DNA from: Strigamia acuminata
Taxonomy: Eukaryota > Arthropoda > Chilopoda > Geophilomorpha > Linotaeniidae
Length of the DNA stretch: 64,000 bases
Direction of reading: 5' to 3'
Assembly: GCA_949358305.1 (NCBI GenBank)
Contig: OX442318.1
Span: 6,062,501-6,126,500 of the forward strand
Shown: in pieces, positions 9,453-21,923 of the stretch
How the letters are laid out: every line of letters starts with the position of its first letter
How positions within the stretch are numbered: position 1 is the stretch's first letter
Made by a program: the position numbers and the translations under genes
Notes under the pieces: generated by a model
Databases searched by the model: none
Told to the model about the DNA's origin: nothing
Seen by the model: the letters and a program-made list of their open reading frames with translations, nothing else

Positions 9453-11686
9453 ATGCTCCTCTTCATCTACTATTTCTACTGTGTTATTGGCCTTACAAAA
9501 GAATTAAGGTGATTTCTCTTAACAAGTTAAGCACCCTTATGTGTGATAAGTAATGCTAACTAACATTTTAGCAGTGATGAAGAAATTACTTATTTTATCC
9601 CAAGAAATTATACAATTTCTCGACTATTAGATGACGGTAAGTTTAGTTATTGTATTTCTTCGATTCTAAGATGCACTTTCTTCAATATATTGTTATTTGG
9701 TTTGTGGGGTTTTGATTAAACCAAGTAACGTTCTGATTGTTATTAAGAATGACTTATTTTAATTCAATCCTTTATTTTGTACGTCGATATGTCATGAATC
9801 GGCACAGTCTGTACGCGTAACAATATAAACATCTCTAAAAACAGGGTCTTAGAATCGCTAATTTTTAAACAAACTACCATTACATAAAAGTTAATTTTTT
9901 TTATGAAATAAAATTTTCAAAAAAAATTTTTTTTCTAGAGCCAAGTCGTGTAAGTCTAACCATTCTACCTCATATGATATCTGAATTGTCGTTAAAGCAA
10001 ATGGTAAGAAATGAATTAATTGACACGTTAACACAAGAAATGTCTCATCTATAAAAGGATGAAAGTATTTTTAGAGCGTCTTAATCATATTTTGCTAGGA
10101 ATTCACTGCTGAACTAACAGTTCGCGTTACTTGGCCCGATAAACAGTTAAAAACGTACAAACGTATGCATTTACCATCTGCTGTAGCAGATAAATTGTGG
10201 CGTCCAATGTTGGTTTTCAGAAATTGCAAAAGCTGCAACAGTGTCATCATCGACCCCAACAGAGATACAATTTATATTTTGTTTAAACATGTTTGGATCC
10301 AATACAGGTGAATTATCGATTTTCAATGCTAACTGAACTTTGTAATCACAATTTTCATACACAGGAAATCAATCAAGTTTACTTGTATGTTTGATTTTAC
10401 CAACTATCCGTTCGATAAACAGCATTGTGATATCCAGGTTCGCCTTAGTGAGTATACATAAAATTACCATGCAACCCCACTTTAAGTATGACGTAGCATG
10501 CCGGTAAACCCCGTTTACACCGGCAATTTCTTCGGCATTTGTATCTGAAATTTCCAAAAGCCGGTAATTTCATTTACAGCAACATGCCACTTAAAACGGG
10601 ATAATACGGTAGGTAAATTAGATCACAGATTAAATTTCAATTCCTTTTATTTTGATTCAATAGGCGTTTGGTTCCGTCCTATAAAGATCTATCTCACCAG
10701 CTTGAAAAACGCCGAAGAAATTTTAGTTCCACCAGAATATCGGCTCGATAGTTCAAATAAACTACAAAAACCCTGTGAAAATACCACAACAGATAGCAAG
10801 TTTAAACAAAGCAAAGGCCGATTCCTACTAGTAAGAATGAAAAGAGCAAAACTTAGCCAAGAAACAAGAAAAGGACAACTTGCACATATTGCTACAAACC
10901 TTCTTAATGCAAAAAATGCAAAAAGTAGAATTCCATCTTATTTGCTTATTTTCTGAACTTACTAGTAGGAAGTAACCTTAAATCACACCTAGTTTAACGT
11001 AGTTTTCTTGCAGCTAAAAGTATTTGCATCACGTACACCTTTGTTTTCAAAAGGATTCCAACTCAACACATAATCCTCCTGTTCATACCGAGTATGCTCA
11101 TCGTGATTCTTTCATGGATATCGTTCTGGCTCAAAGTAGAAATGGGAGCGCCGAGAGTTGCACTTGGTCTGACATCACTACTCACACTGGCAACTCAATT
11201 CAGTGTTGCACAGAAAGATTTACCTTCTGTGGCAACAATCAAAGCGCTTGATGTATGGATGTTTGTTTGTATTTTCATGGTTTTTTCATCCATGGTAGTT
11301 TATGCAATTTCCTATAATTGTCACCAGTTGAAAATACTTAAAAGCTTACAAGTGAATCCTATACAAAAAATAACTAGAAACAGACACTCAGCAGTCAACG
11401 TAAGAACTATTTATAGATATTAATAACATGGTGTTCGTCATTCCTATCCTTTAAAACCATTATCAGACTTAAATGTGGATGAAAAACTCTACCGATAAAA
11501 TTAATTTCTTGTTTTCTATTTCAGGTTGCTGGAATTCGAATCAAGAGTGTGACCTTAACAAGAATCAAAAGAAGAATTTTCGAGCGAATAAATATGAAAA
11601 ACATGAATGTGGACAAGAAAGCTAGAATAATATTTCCTTTGTTTTTTCTCATTTTCAATATTGCATTTTGGAGCATTTACACATAA
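9453..11686 (+). CDS. LGIC2: Cys-loop ligand-gated channel subunit (anion type)
   Basis: 384 aa; exons 9453-9508, 9575-9636, 9939-10003, 10099-10307, 10365-10447, 10664-10795, 11014-11399, 11525-11686. It is a recent duplicate of LGIC1 with the same Cys-loop (YPFDKQHC), loop-C cysteines, NCKSC motif and M2. Differences cluster in the ligand-binding half: WPDKQLKTYKR instead of WFDEQLKTTRR, FKHVWIQYR instead of FKRVWVQYR, and a changed start to exon 6. This is what one expects if paralogues bind different ligands, but it is not proof. Intron 6 (10796-11013) again uses a GC donor, GATA|GCAAGT. Introns are compact because the transposons in LGIC1 are missing here. Confidence 0.9.
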
Positions 11687-11934
11687 AAAGCACACATTAA
11701 CCCTCCTGGCGCCCACCTATGGTCAATTTTGACCTCCAAAAGTGTTTTTATTTTTTCTTTCGAAAACTAACAGGATTTTCTTTCTAAAATTTCATGTATT
11801 TGTAATGCTTGACGTAGAATAAAGCTATTTCCCATTTAAATACTGCTTAATATTTAATTGAAAACATTTCTCTAATTAGTACATTTACACAGTCGTCATT
11901 TATACATTTAATCGATCTTCTACTTCATTACTTC

Positions 11935-12130
11935 ACTAGCTGCATTCAAAAATTAAAATCACAATTTTAGTTAAGTGTATTTTAAGTTTTATTCATTTTA
12001 CTAGCTGCATTCAAAAACTAAAATATTTTGTGTTTTACTTCAATTTTAAACCAAAAATGACATCATTTCCTGTTTAAACCCATGTTAAAATTTAAAATAC
12101 ACTTATATTAAAATTGTCATTTTAGTTTTT
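11935..12130. mobile_element. TAGCTGCATTC-family MITE fragments
   Basis: Two adjacent left ends (CTAGCTGCATTCAAAAA, at about 11,937 and 12,001) are followed by the family interior ATGACATCATTTCCTG. The longest member is at 17401-18262. Confidence 0.6.
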
Positions 12131-12179
12131 TACACTTCTACCTTATTTGATATCTGAATTGTCTTTAATCGAATTGTAA

Positions 12180-13330
12180 GAAAAAGGTTATTATGTACAC
12201 ACTTAATATTGCTGGGTATTGGACGGGACCATGTAAACATGGTAATTGATAACATAATTCACCCGAAAATCTCCGATGTAATCTATTTCAGATAATTTCA
12301 AACATATTTTGAGTGTTTTCTTTGTGTCATTTGATAATTGGCCAAAGGAAATTGATCCCTTAGTATTCATTTAAAATTAACTCTACATTGGTAGATGCAT
12401 ATAAAATTTAATTATTTCAATTTTTGCTACAGGGTACTAAAAAAAATGGCGCCCAAGTTTGGCTACTTCTCCTTTTACATACTACGACCTTAGTAATTAA
12501 ACAGCTCCACATTCCTTTAGCCAGGAAGCAGATAAAGTACATAAAGAGAATTAAAAACAACTGGCCGTATTTGAATGCTCAAATGCAGCCAAAAATAGGG
12601 AGTTACCCCAGAAAATACATGTCAGAGAATTTAAACACAATCGATACTAATTTCCTTCTGAACCTTGTAAAAATACAACCAGCCTCATTTATTAATTCTT
12701 TGAGGAGTTTTGTCCCATGATTGTTAAATGTTAAATTCTTACACAGCAAACAACAAACAACGTGCTTTGATCACTCCATGTGGTTGAAAATCAAGAAAAT
12801 CACCCTACAAGTGAATTTTTAGAAATCCGATTTCCGTTTGATGATTTAAAAATCAACACTTCCAGTCTCCAGAAATCAAGAAAATCAGCTAAATCAAAGA
12901 AATCCATTTACATTGATCAACAGATAAATTTGAAATATTGGTGCTAAGTTAAAGCGACGATAAAAAATGATTGTGGTAATCCTGGGGAGCTCAAATTTGA
13001 ATTTGACGCCATTATTGTATTTAAATTACCAGCACCAGATGGCACAACAATGCAAGAGAACGTTTTGTGACGTAAACTATTGAGCCACAGAAAGTTTCAT
13101 TGGTGAAAACCAATCAGATGTTTCAGAATTGGTGGGCTGAACAATAATGTTTTATAACAGCTCCCCTAATTATCATCATTGAAATTATCGTCAAAATCTA
13201 TTATTTGGATAATTTGATTGGAGGTTTGCCTCTGGTTTATTTTGCTCTGTTTGGGGTCACTGCCCACTGCCCACTAGCACAAAATAGAAGCCTACGAAAT
13301 CATATGAATAAAATGTGACCAAAATAAGCA
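12180..13330 (+). pseudogene. C-type lysozyme relic 3, including promoter
   Basis: About 12,195-12,300 and 12,480-12,565 match the region upstream of the intact lysozyme, including AGCCAGGAAGCAGATAAAGT next to the TATA box. About 12,920-12,990 matches exon 3 with the same disabling change as relic 1, followed by intron-like and 3'-flank-like sequence. The open frame at 12424-12720 falls in rearranged sequence between these parts and is not a lysozyme frame. Confidence 0.7.
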
Positions 13331-14087
13331 TAAAAATTGGTTGTTATTCTAACAAAGGAAAGATCGGAGGAATTATAAACCTTCGTTATTGGTCGGCGGT
13401 TTAAATTAGATTTCGCCATTAATCAATAATAACCTTTGCAGCCAATGGCAGAATTATACAAATTTGTCATTGGCTTGAAAGGGATTTCGTCATTGGTGAT
13501 TTTGCCGTTAGTACGATGAATATGCGTGTCTATAATAGTTCCAGGGTCGGTGCGACACATATTAGAAAGGTCCTGCCAAGTGTAGGACCGGAACAGCAAC
13601 TTGTAGAGGACGCTCCGCCCACCCGTTGCGTCGTCCGTTGCTGTTGTTTTCACGACGTCTGGACCCGCCATTACACTCTGCAATCGCGCGCGCAACGTGA
13701 AGCTTAGCTCCGCCTTATGACGTAGCACAAAAAGTGATGCTGATGACGTTTCGGCTTTCCAGACATCAATATATTTTCTGCTTTTCCCTCTTAAAAATGG
13801 AATATCTAGTTTTATTTTTGTGTAAAACATAGATCGGTAACTTCACACGCAAAAGTTAAACTTGTCATTTAAATGCTAGCGCTCGGTCAATAAATTGATT
13901 TTACAAAAAAGAAGAAGTTTGACATAAATTACACAGAAATGAAATGTTCTCGTAGATATGACAGCATATCGACCCAGGTTTAGTTCAACAAACACTTAAA
14001 ATTGTAAAGTTTTACCATAGAAACATCAACAGTAAAATAAAAAGCTTTCAGCTACATGACACGCCAAAGTAAAATCAGAGATTGAAA

Positions 14088-16299
14088 ATGCTCGTCCTCT
14101 TCTTCTACTGTTTCTACTGTGTTATTGGCCTTATAAAAGAATTAAGGTAATTTCTCTGAACAAGTCAAGCACCCTTATGTGTGATATGTAATGCTAACCA
14201 ACATTTTAACAGTGATGAAGAAATTATTTATTTTATCCCAAAAAATTATACAAGTTATAGACCATTAGATGGCAGTAAGTTTAGTTATTGTATTTATTCG
14301 ATTCTAAGATGCACTTTTTTTTTCAATATATTGTTCGTGGTTTGGGGTTTTGATTAAACCCAGTAACGTTCCGATTGTTATTAAGAATAACTATTAATTT
14401 AATTCAATCCTTTATTTTGTACGTCGAGATGTTATTGACCGAGAACTAATGTTACTATCGGCACGGTCTGTACGCTTAACAATATAAACGTCTCTGAAAA
14501 CAGGGTGCGTCTCACACCGACGTCTTAGAATGGCTAATTTTTAAACAAAATACCATTACATACGAGTTAATTTTTTTTATCACATAAAATTTTCAAAAAA
14601 AAATTGTTTCTAGAGCCAATTCGTGTATTTCTATCCATTCTACCTCATATGATATCTGAATTGTCGTTAAAGCAAATGGTAAGAATTAATTGACATGTTA
14701 ACACAAGAAATGTCTCATCTAGGATGAAAGTATTTTTAGAGCGTTTTAATCATATTTTGCTAGGAATTCACTGCTGAACTAACGGTTTACGTTCGTTGGA
14801 TCGATGTACAGTTAAAAACGACCAGACGTATGCATTTACCATCTGCTGTAGCAGATAAATTGTGGCGTCCAACGTTGGTTTTCAGAAATTGCAAAAGCTG
14901 TAACAGTGTCATCATCGACCCCGACAGAGATGCAATTTATATTTCTTATAAACGGGTTATGGTCCAATACAGGTGAATTATCGATTTTCAATGCTAACTG
15001 AACTTTTTAATCACAATTTCCATTCACAGGAAATCAATCAAGTTTATTTGTATGTTTGATTTTACCAACTATCCGTTCGATAAACAGCATTGTGATATCC
15101 AGGTTCGCCTTAGTGAGTATACATAAAATTACCACGTAACCCCGCTTTAAGTAGCATGCCGGTAAACCCCGTTTACACATGCAATTTTTCGGTAATTTCA
15201 TATACAGCGACATGCCAGTTAAAACGGGGCAATACGGTAGGTAAATTAGATGACAAATTAGATTTCATTTCCTTCTATTTTGATTCAATAGGCGTTTGGA
15301 ACGGTCCTGTAAAACTCAGCAGCTTTAATAGTGCAAGAGAAATTTTAGTGCCACCAGAATATCGGCTCGATAGTTCAAAGAAACTACAAAAACCCTGTGA
15401 AAATACCACAAGAGATAGCAAGTTTATACAAAACAAAGGCCGATTCCTACTAGTAAGAAAGAAAAGAGCAAAACTTAGCCAAGAAGCAATAAAAAAACAA
15501 CTTGCACATATTGCTACAAACCTTATTGATGCAAAAAGTAGAATTCCATCCTGTTTGCTTATTTTCTGAACTTTCTAGTGGGAATTAACCTTAAATCATA
15601 CCTAGTTTAACGTAGTTTCTTTGCAGCTACAAGTATTTGCATCACGTACACCTTTGTTTTCAAAAGGATTCCAACTCAACACATAATGCTCCTGTTCGTA
15701 CCGAGTATGCTCATCGTGATGCTTTCATGGATATCATTCTGGCTCAAAGTAGAAATGGGAGCCCCAAGAGTTGCACTTGGTCTGACATCACTACTCACAC
15801 TGGCAACTCAATTCAGTGTTGCACAGAAAGATTTACCTTCTGTGGCAACAATCAAAGCGCTTGATGTGTGGATGTTTGTTTGCATTTTTATGGTTTTTGC
15901 ATCCATGGTAGTTTATGGAATTTCCTACAATTATCACCAGTTGAAAATACATAAAAGCTTACAAGTGAATCCTATACAAAAATTAACTAGAAACAGACAC
16001 TCAGTAGTCAATGTAAGAATTATTCATAGATATTACTAACATGGTGTACGTCATTCCTATCCTTTAAAACCATTATCAGACTTAAATGTGGATGAAAAAC
16101 TCTACCGATAAAAATAATTTCATGTTTTCTATTTCAGGTTGCTGGAATTCGAATCAAGAGTGTGACCTTAACAAGAATCAAAAGCAGAATTTTCGAGCGA
16201 ATAAATATGAAAAACATTAATGTGGACAAGAAAGCTAGAATAATATTTCCTCTGTTTTTTCTCATTTTCAATATTGCATTTTGGAGCATTTACACGTAA
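14088..16299 (+). CDS. LGIC3: Cys-loop ligand-gated channel subunit (anion type)
   Basis: 383 aa; exons 14088-14146, 14213-14274, 14614-14678, 14764-14972, 15030-15112, 15292-15417, 15627-16012, 16138-16299. The third recent copy. The signal peptide is one codon longer, exon 6 is two codons shorter (VKLSSFNSAREILVPPEY), the E40 codon of LGIC1 is Lys here, and exon 4 reads RWIDVQLKT. The NCKSC motif, both conserved disulfide pairs and all four membrane segments are kept. Intron 6 (15418-15626) has the GC donor GATA|GCAAGT. The intron-2 site holding an 874-bp fold-back in LGIC1 is empty here. AATAAA lies at 16431-16436. Confidence 0.9.
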
Positions 16300-16829
16300 A
16301 AAGCACATATTAACCCTCCTGGCCCCCACCTATGGTCAATTTTGACCTCCAAAAGTGTTTTTATTTTTTCTTTCGAAAACTAACGGACTTTTCTTTCTGA
16401 AATTTCATGTATTTGTGATGCTTGACGTACAATAAAGCTATTTTCCTATTTAAATACTGCTTAATATTTAATTGAAAACATTTATCTAATAAGTACATTT
16501 ACACAGTCGTCATTTATACACCTGGAATAAAAGTCTTCTACTTCTTTACCACTTATTCACTGTTTCGTCTGGTAACTGGTCAATATAAATTCTTCTTTTC
16601 CCTCGAAAAATGGAATATCCAGCTTTTTTTTTGTTTAATACGTGAATTTATAGTTTCATACGCAGACGGTAACTGTCAGTTGAAAGCTACCACTTTTAAA
16701 TAAATTGATTTACAAAATGTAACTTACGATCCTCCTTTCCATGCACATAAATTGTTAAGTTTTACCATAGAAACATCAACAGTCAAAACACTCAGCTACA
16801 TGATCCGCAAAAGAAACACTGGATTAAAA

Positions 16830-19800
16830 ATGCTCCTTTTACTTTACTGTCTTTACTGTGTTATCGGCCTTACAAATGAATTAAGGTAATGTCTCTTAAC
16901 AAGACCCTTAACCATTACATAACACTAACCAACATTTTAACAGCGACAAAGAAATGACCAATCTTATCCCGGAAAATTATACGACTATGAGGCTATTCAG
17001 TGGCAGTAAGTTAAATTTATTTTTAAACTAAACGTGAAATTTTAAGTTAATTTTTTTTATCAAGTTACAGTCGAGCCTCGTTATAACGAATCGCAAGAGA
17101 CCCGAAAATTTGGTTCGTTATAACGAAAGTTCTTAATAAAAAATATACTTACAGTGACTCAAAAAATTGTTCACATGTTTTTAGTAGTATCTTTAATTGG
17201 CAAAAAAAAGATTTATAATGATTTCTCAGAAAGAAAATATTTTAAATTTTAACACAAATAGGTCATGATCTTTCAGAAAAAGTAAATAATTTTTAAAAAT
17301 TACAAAAAACAAAAAAGATATGACAGAAAAAGCATCGTTCTATCATGTGAACAATTTTTTTGCTGCTCCAATGTGATTGATTTTTGGTGTTAGAATCACT
17401 AGCTGCATTCAAAAATTAAAATACTTGTGTTTTAACCATTGTAGTTTAAGTGTATTTTAAGTTTAAATTTTGAGTGTGAGAATTTTAACTCTATTTTATA
17501 AAATTGACAACATGTGAAAGCTTTAACATACATGTTTGATCACCTGATATGTAATAAATTCACAAAACGTAGCATATAATACTCTCCAAGTGATTAGAAA
17601 GTAGTATGCATTGTTGGAATATTATTATTTTTAGTAAGATTTAAAATTTTTATGCCTTGCTAGTAGAAGAGAGGAAGAAATTTTAAAAGAGTATGACCAA
17701 CTGCCACCAGAGGTCATTGACAGCATCAATTCAAAGATGGAGTGATTGGACAAGAAAGAAGAAATAATTAATAAGGCATCTAAGTAATATTTATATCAAT
17801 CTTAGTTAGAAAAATACCAAAATTTATGGTTTGAATAAGAATAATGAAAAAATAAAAAAACAATTTAAAAACATGTTCACATGTGAGATACCTATTTTCA
17901 TGAAAATTCTTCAGAAATTGAAATTCAAAATTTTTGTATTTATGTTTTAAGAGTGTGTAGCACAAAAATTTAAAATACAACAGGAAGTGATGTGATAAGT
18001 TGTGAAGTGATGTCATATAACTACAGATAACATTTTAATTTGTGAGTGCTTGAATTTTAACTGAATTTTGCTTCAATTTTCATAAAACTTTGTATAGAAA
18101 TGTAATGCATTACTAAACTTAAAATTGAAGTAAAATAGAGTTTTGTGAAATTGTATTTTAGTTTGTATTTTAACCAATTTTAGTTTTATAGACAGGAAAT
18201 GATGTCATTTTTGTTTTAAAATGGAACTAAAACACAAAATGTTTTAATTTTTGAATGCAGCTACTGTTATTGTGCACGTATATTCGAAATTGGGGTTATA
18301 TAGCAACATTATGTATCATAGCTGTATTTTAAACATTAGAAATCATCATGTACCCTCTCGAACTGGAAAAAAGCCAAAATATTCTAGCATTAGTTGAAAA
18401 AGGGATTTCTGTTCGACTGTATTATTTTCAATAACAACTTATTTTTCCAGAGACAACCACTGTAACCTGGTTACTTGAACCTCATTTGATATCTGACTTG
18501 GACTTAAAGCACATGGTAAGTAATAATTGCAAAATGCTACAACCAGTAGGAATGTAAATTATAAACTTTTAAATGATATATTTTGCTAGGAGTTCAGTGC
18601 TGATATAACATTTGTTGTTGGTTGGGACGATGAACAGTTAACAGCACATTCATCAGGCCTAATTCACTTACCATCTGCTGTAGCAAAAAAATTGTGGCAT
18701 CCTTGGATGCAATTCCTGAATTGCAAAAGCTGCTACAGTGACGTCATCGACCCCAATAAAGATACATATTATCTCGCTGGGAAAAGGGTTGCAGTGCAAT
18801 TCAGGTGAGTTAAAGATTGGTTTGTGAATAGAATTTTCAACTGGTTTCATTTACAGGAAATCAATCAAATTTACCTGTATCTTTGATTTTAGTCACTATC
18901 CTTTTGACAAACAGCATTGTACCATCCAAATACTATTTTGTAAGCATTTCCAAATTGAAAACCTGGTAATATCAAAGTGATGGCTATTTACACTTCCCCT
19001 GAGGAGATTTTAGCCTACCATCTAATTGTCTGAGAAATTTTTACATTTTTACACAGCAGAAGTAGCATTTCTTTGATTTCACTTTTTCAACAGTTACTAG
19101 GTGGAGTGGTCTTTTCAATATCTCTTTCCTTAAAGAATATTACTCTAAAAGGATTTTAGTACCACCAGAATACAGACTCCATAGTTCAGAGCGACTCCTA
19201 GACTCCTGCGGAAACACCATACAAAATGGCAAGTTTTTACCACTGCTTGAAATTTCATATTTACTTTATCGGAAAGTCAAATAAATATGATGTAAATACC
19301 ATACTTACAACAGTATTTACAGAAACAGTAAATACAGTGTTTACATCTTATTTTTCCAGACACTAATTTAGTGACTTCCCCTGGTATCTGTTTTTGGCGA
19401 AGTCCTCCGTTTTCCAAACATTAGCAGACATACACGATACGTGTCTTTAAAAGAAATGAAAAATATTGATATGTACATGTTACGTGTCGTTAAAAAAAGA
19501 CACAAATCGCCGTTTTTTTACCAAAAAAATGGTGATTTCTGATTTTTGGAAAATATGCATTTTGAGCCAATTTCGGCTTTTTATTGAATAAAAATAATTC
19601 CTATGCGTTTATGCATTTATCCGAGCCTTAATCATAATCCACATACTTATGGTGGCACTTTTCTTCATTGCAGTCAGTAATGTTTGCATCAGTTACACGT
19701 TTGTTTTCAAAAGGATTCCAACTCAACACATAATGCTCTTGTTCGTACCGAGTATTCTCATCGTGATGCTTTCGTGGATATCATTCTGGTTGAATGAAAA

Positions 19801-20685
19801 ACTGGCAGCACCAAGAGTTGCACTTGGTCTGACATCACTACTCACGTTAGCAACTCAGTTTAGTTCCGCTCAGAAAGATTTACCTGCTGTAGCAACAATC
19901 AAAGCACTAGATATATGGATGTTCGTTTGCATTTTTATGGTTTTTGCATCCTTAGTCGTTTTTGCATTAGCCTATTCTTCAAATGTGTCGAACGTAATTG
20001 TACACACCAACCATTTCAGAAAACATTTAAAGAAACCAGCAATCCATGCAAGTATACTCTATCTATACTCTTAAATTAATATAAGGTTGGCCTAACTCCC
20101 ATTGGTCGAGCCATTTCACATGTGGGGAGGAACAGTATTAGTCACTCCTAGCTGGGGAGCCCCCTGTCCCCAACACCTACTCTAATTTAGTTGCGATATG
20201 GTTAGTATGCATTAATCATTCCTGGTTTATGTCTGTAATTTCATTGGGTTGCGATATGGTTAGTATGCAATAGTCATTCCTGGTTTGTGTCTGTAATTTC
20301 ATTGGTCGGAGCTCCCTGTCGCCAAGACGGATGGATAAACCTGAAACTGGGTCAAGAATCAGCTAAACTTCTGAACTGACGACGTCATACTCCCACGATG
20401 CTTTGGACTTTGGGCGACTGGTTTTGTTGTTTGTTATTACACTATCATAACTACAAGAATTCATTTTTTCATAAATTAACTTTTAGAACTATCTTAAAAT
20501 TAATTTCATGTTTTCAACTTCAGGTCTCTGGAATTAAAAGCACACGTGTGACCAACCCAAGAATCAAAAGAAGAATTTTCGACCGCATAAATATGAAAAA
20601 CATTAATTTCGACCAGAAAGCTAGAATAATATTTCCTTTGTTTTTTCTGATCTTCAATATTGTATTTTGGAGCATATACACGTAA
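16830..20685 (+). CDS. LGIC4: Cys-loop ligand-gated channel subunit (anion type)
   Basis: 383 aa; exons 16830-16885, 16944-17005, 18451-18515, 18590-18804, 18857-18939, 19094-19228, 19674-20047, 20524-20685. A close but clearly older relative of LGIC1-3. Exon 4 is two codons longer and reads WHPWMQFLNCKSC. The Cys-loop keeps YPFDKQHC. M2 starts KLAAPRVALG. Exon 6 is changed (TRWSGLFNISFLK). Two introns use GC donors: intron 6 (ATG|GCAAGT, 19229) and intron 7 (CAT|GCAAGT, 20048). The nearby GT alternative for intron 7 leads to a stop at once. Intron 2 holds a 1.35-kb element with a second element nested inside it. Confidence 0.88.
17068..18419. mobile_element. pogo/Tigger-like element with TA duplication (LGIC4 intron 2)
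   Basis: The left end CAGTCGAGCCTCGTTATAAC and the right end GTTCGACTG are both bordered by TA. The internal TTCGTTATAACGAA repeat is typical of this family. No transposase frame was recognised. A second element (17401-18262) sits inside. Relatives occur at 49159-49341 and, partially, at about 48,074 and 22,130. Confidence 0.65.
17401..18262. mobile_element. TAGCTGCATTC-family element, long form (nested)
   Basis: The inverted ends AGCTGCATTCAAAAATTAAA and the complementary right end are flanked by ACT on both sides, a possible 3-bp duplication. Short relatives lie at 11,935-12,130, about 22,880-23,003 and about 26,266-26,370. This copy is much longer and may be closer to the parent element, but I recognise no transposase in it. 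Confidence 0.65.
20100..20340. repeat. Two ~57-bp direct repeats in LGIC4 intron 7
   Basis: TTGCGATATGGTTAGTATGC followed by CATTCCTGGTTT and CTGTAATTTCATTGG occurs twice in tandem. Inverted relatives occur in a RUNDC1 intron (about 47,145-47,330) and partly at 28,315-28,340, so this is a dispersed repeat. Confidence 0.6.
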
Positions 20686-20696
20686 AAGAATGCATT

Positions 20697-21305
20697 ATTA
20701 ACCCTCGCAGCCCCAACCTAACAAAAATCCCTTACTCACCCAACCCAGGTCATTTTTGACCCCAAGCCGAAAAATTTTTTCCAAAAATAAGTGAAAATGA
20801 TTTTATTCTCTGAGTATTTCATGTTTATGAAGAAATTTCAGCAATTCGGTATTTGTCAAAAGTGAGCGACAAAAATAATTGACATTGCATTCAAAAGTAG
20901 TGAGTAAACAAAGGAATTTTGTGAAAAAAAAAATTTGCGATTTTTAAATCTATTATTTTTTTTATTGTTTGTTATGATGTTAAATGAAAATATATAAAAT
21001 TTCAGAATAAAAATCCCAATAGTTTTTGAGAAAAAAAATAAAAACACTTTTGGATGTCAAAATTGGTTGGGGTGGGGAGCAGGGGCGGATCAAGCTTTTT
21101 GGGGGCCCGGGGCTTGAGGTTTTTTCGGGGCCCCTTTATCGAAATTTTTAATAGCGACCTTTCATCTTTTTTGTTTTTAGCGACCTTTTTTTTTTTTTTT
21201 TAGTATATGGGCCTGCGTCTTGGGGGCCCCCTAGAATTTGGGGGCCCGGGGCTCAAGCCCCATTAGCCCCTATGTAGATCCGCCCCTGGTGGGGAGGGTT
21301 AATTT
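20697..21305. mobile_element. TTAA-type MITE behind LGIC4
   Basis: It begins TTAACCCTCGCAGCCCCAACC and ends GGTTGGGGTGGGGAG...GGGTTAA. It starts about 12 bases after the LGIC4 stop, at the same place as the half-copies behind LGIC0-3. A further copy with both ends is at about 25,113-25,507 in LGIC5 intron 3. The right part is split by the hAT MITE at 21080-21288. Confidence 0.75.
21080..21288. mobile_element. hAT-type MITE with 8-bp target duplication GTGGGGAG
   Basis: The inverted ends CAGGGGCGGATC and GATCCGCCCCTG are flanked by perfect GTGGGGAG duplications at 21072-21079 and 21289-21296. The end sequence and 8-bp duplication fit the hAT superfamily. Non-coding, 209 bp. Confidence 0.85.
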
Positions 21306-21869
21306 GTGATTGCTTGACATAGAATAAAGCAATTTTCCCATTTAAATACCACCCAATATTTAATTGAAAGCATGTATCTAATCAGTATATATTTACTCAA
21401 ATAACCGCTGCTGTATTTAATCTGTCACTATAGAACATCCTGAATATATTATAATGATATTATGATCAATTTGAGGAAAAACCTGAGACAACTTTACCGT
21501 ATAAGGAAATAAACTAGCGAGGAAATTTGATAACTGACTTGCTGAATAAATTAAGTAAAGAAATGATTGTTTTCTTCTTTCACTTTTACACAGGAAACTT
21601 TATTCACATGCAAATCTCTCAGATTTATTTGCTGTTATTGTTACATGGATTGCACAAATTTTTCCAAGAAAAAAACAACACTCATCGATTTTATCTTTAA
21701 AAATAAATAAATAAATAAATAAAATACTGGTTCCGCAATTTAATATTTGTTTACATTGATAATATGATCCACCTAAAAATCCCCGATGTTATCTCTCTCG
21801 GGTAATTCCAAACATGACACCACCTAGTGATTAAACAGTTCCTTTCCTTCAGCCAGGAAGCAGATAAAG

Positions 21870-21878
21870 TATATAAAG
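21870..21878 (+). promoter_or_regulatory. TATA box of the lysozyme gene
   Basis: TATATAAAG lies 45 bases before the lysozyme ATG, leaving room for a short 5' UTR. The flanking AGCCAGGAAGCAGATAAAGT is kept in relic 3 (about 12,519), where the box has changed to ACATAAAG. Confidence 0.7.
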
Positions 21879-21923
21879 CTTGGAATACCAGCAGCTATAG
21901 AAAACAACTTTTTCAAGTTCAAG

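Noticed and set aside
12424-12720. 98-codon plus-strand open frame
   Set aside because: It falls in a rearranged lysozyme-promoter relic, has no start context or domain, and is only partly repeated at 1,435-1,500.
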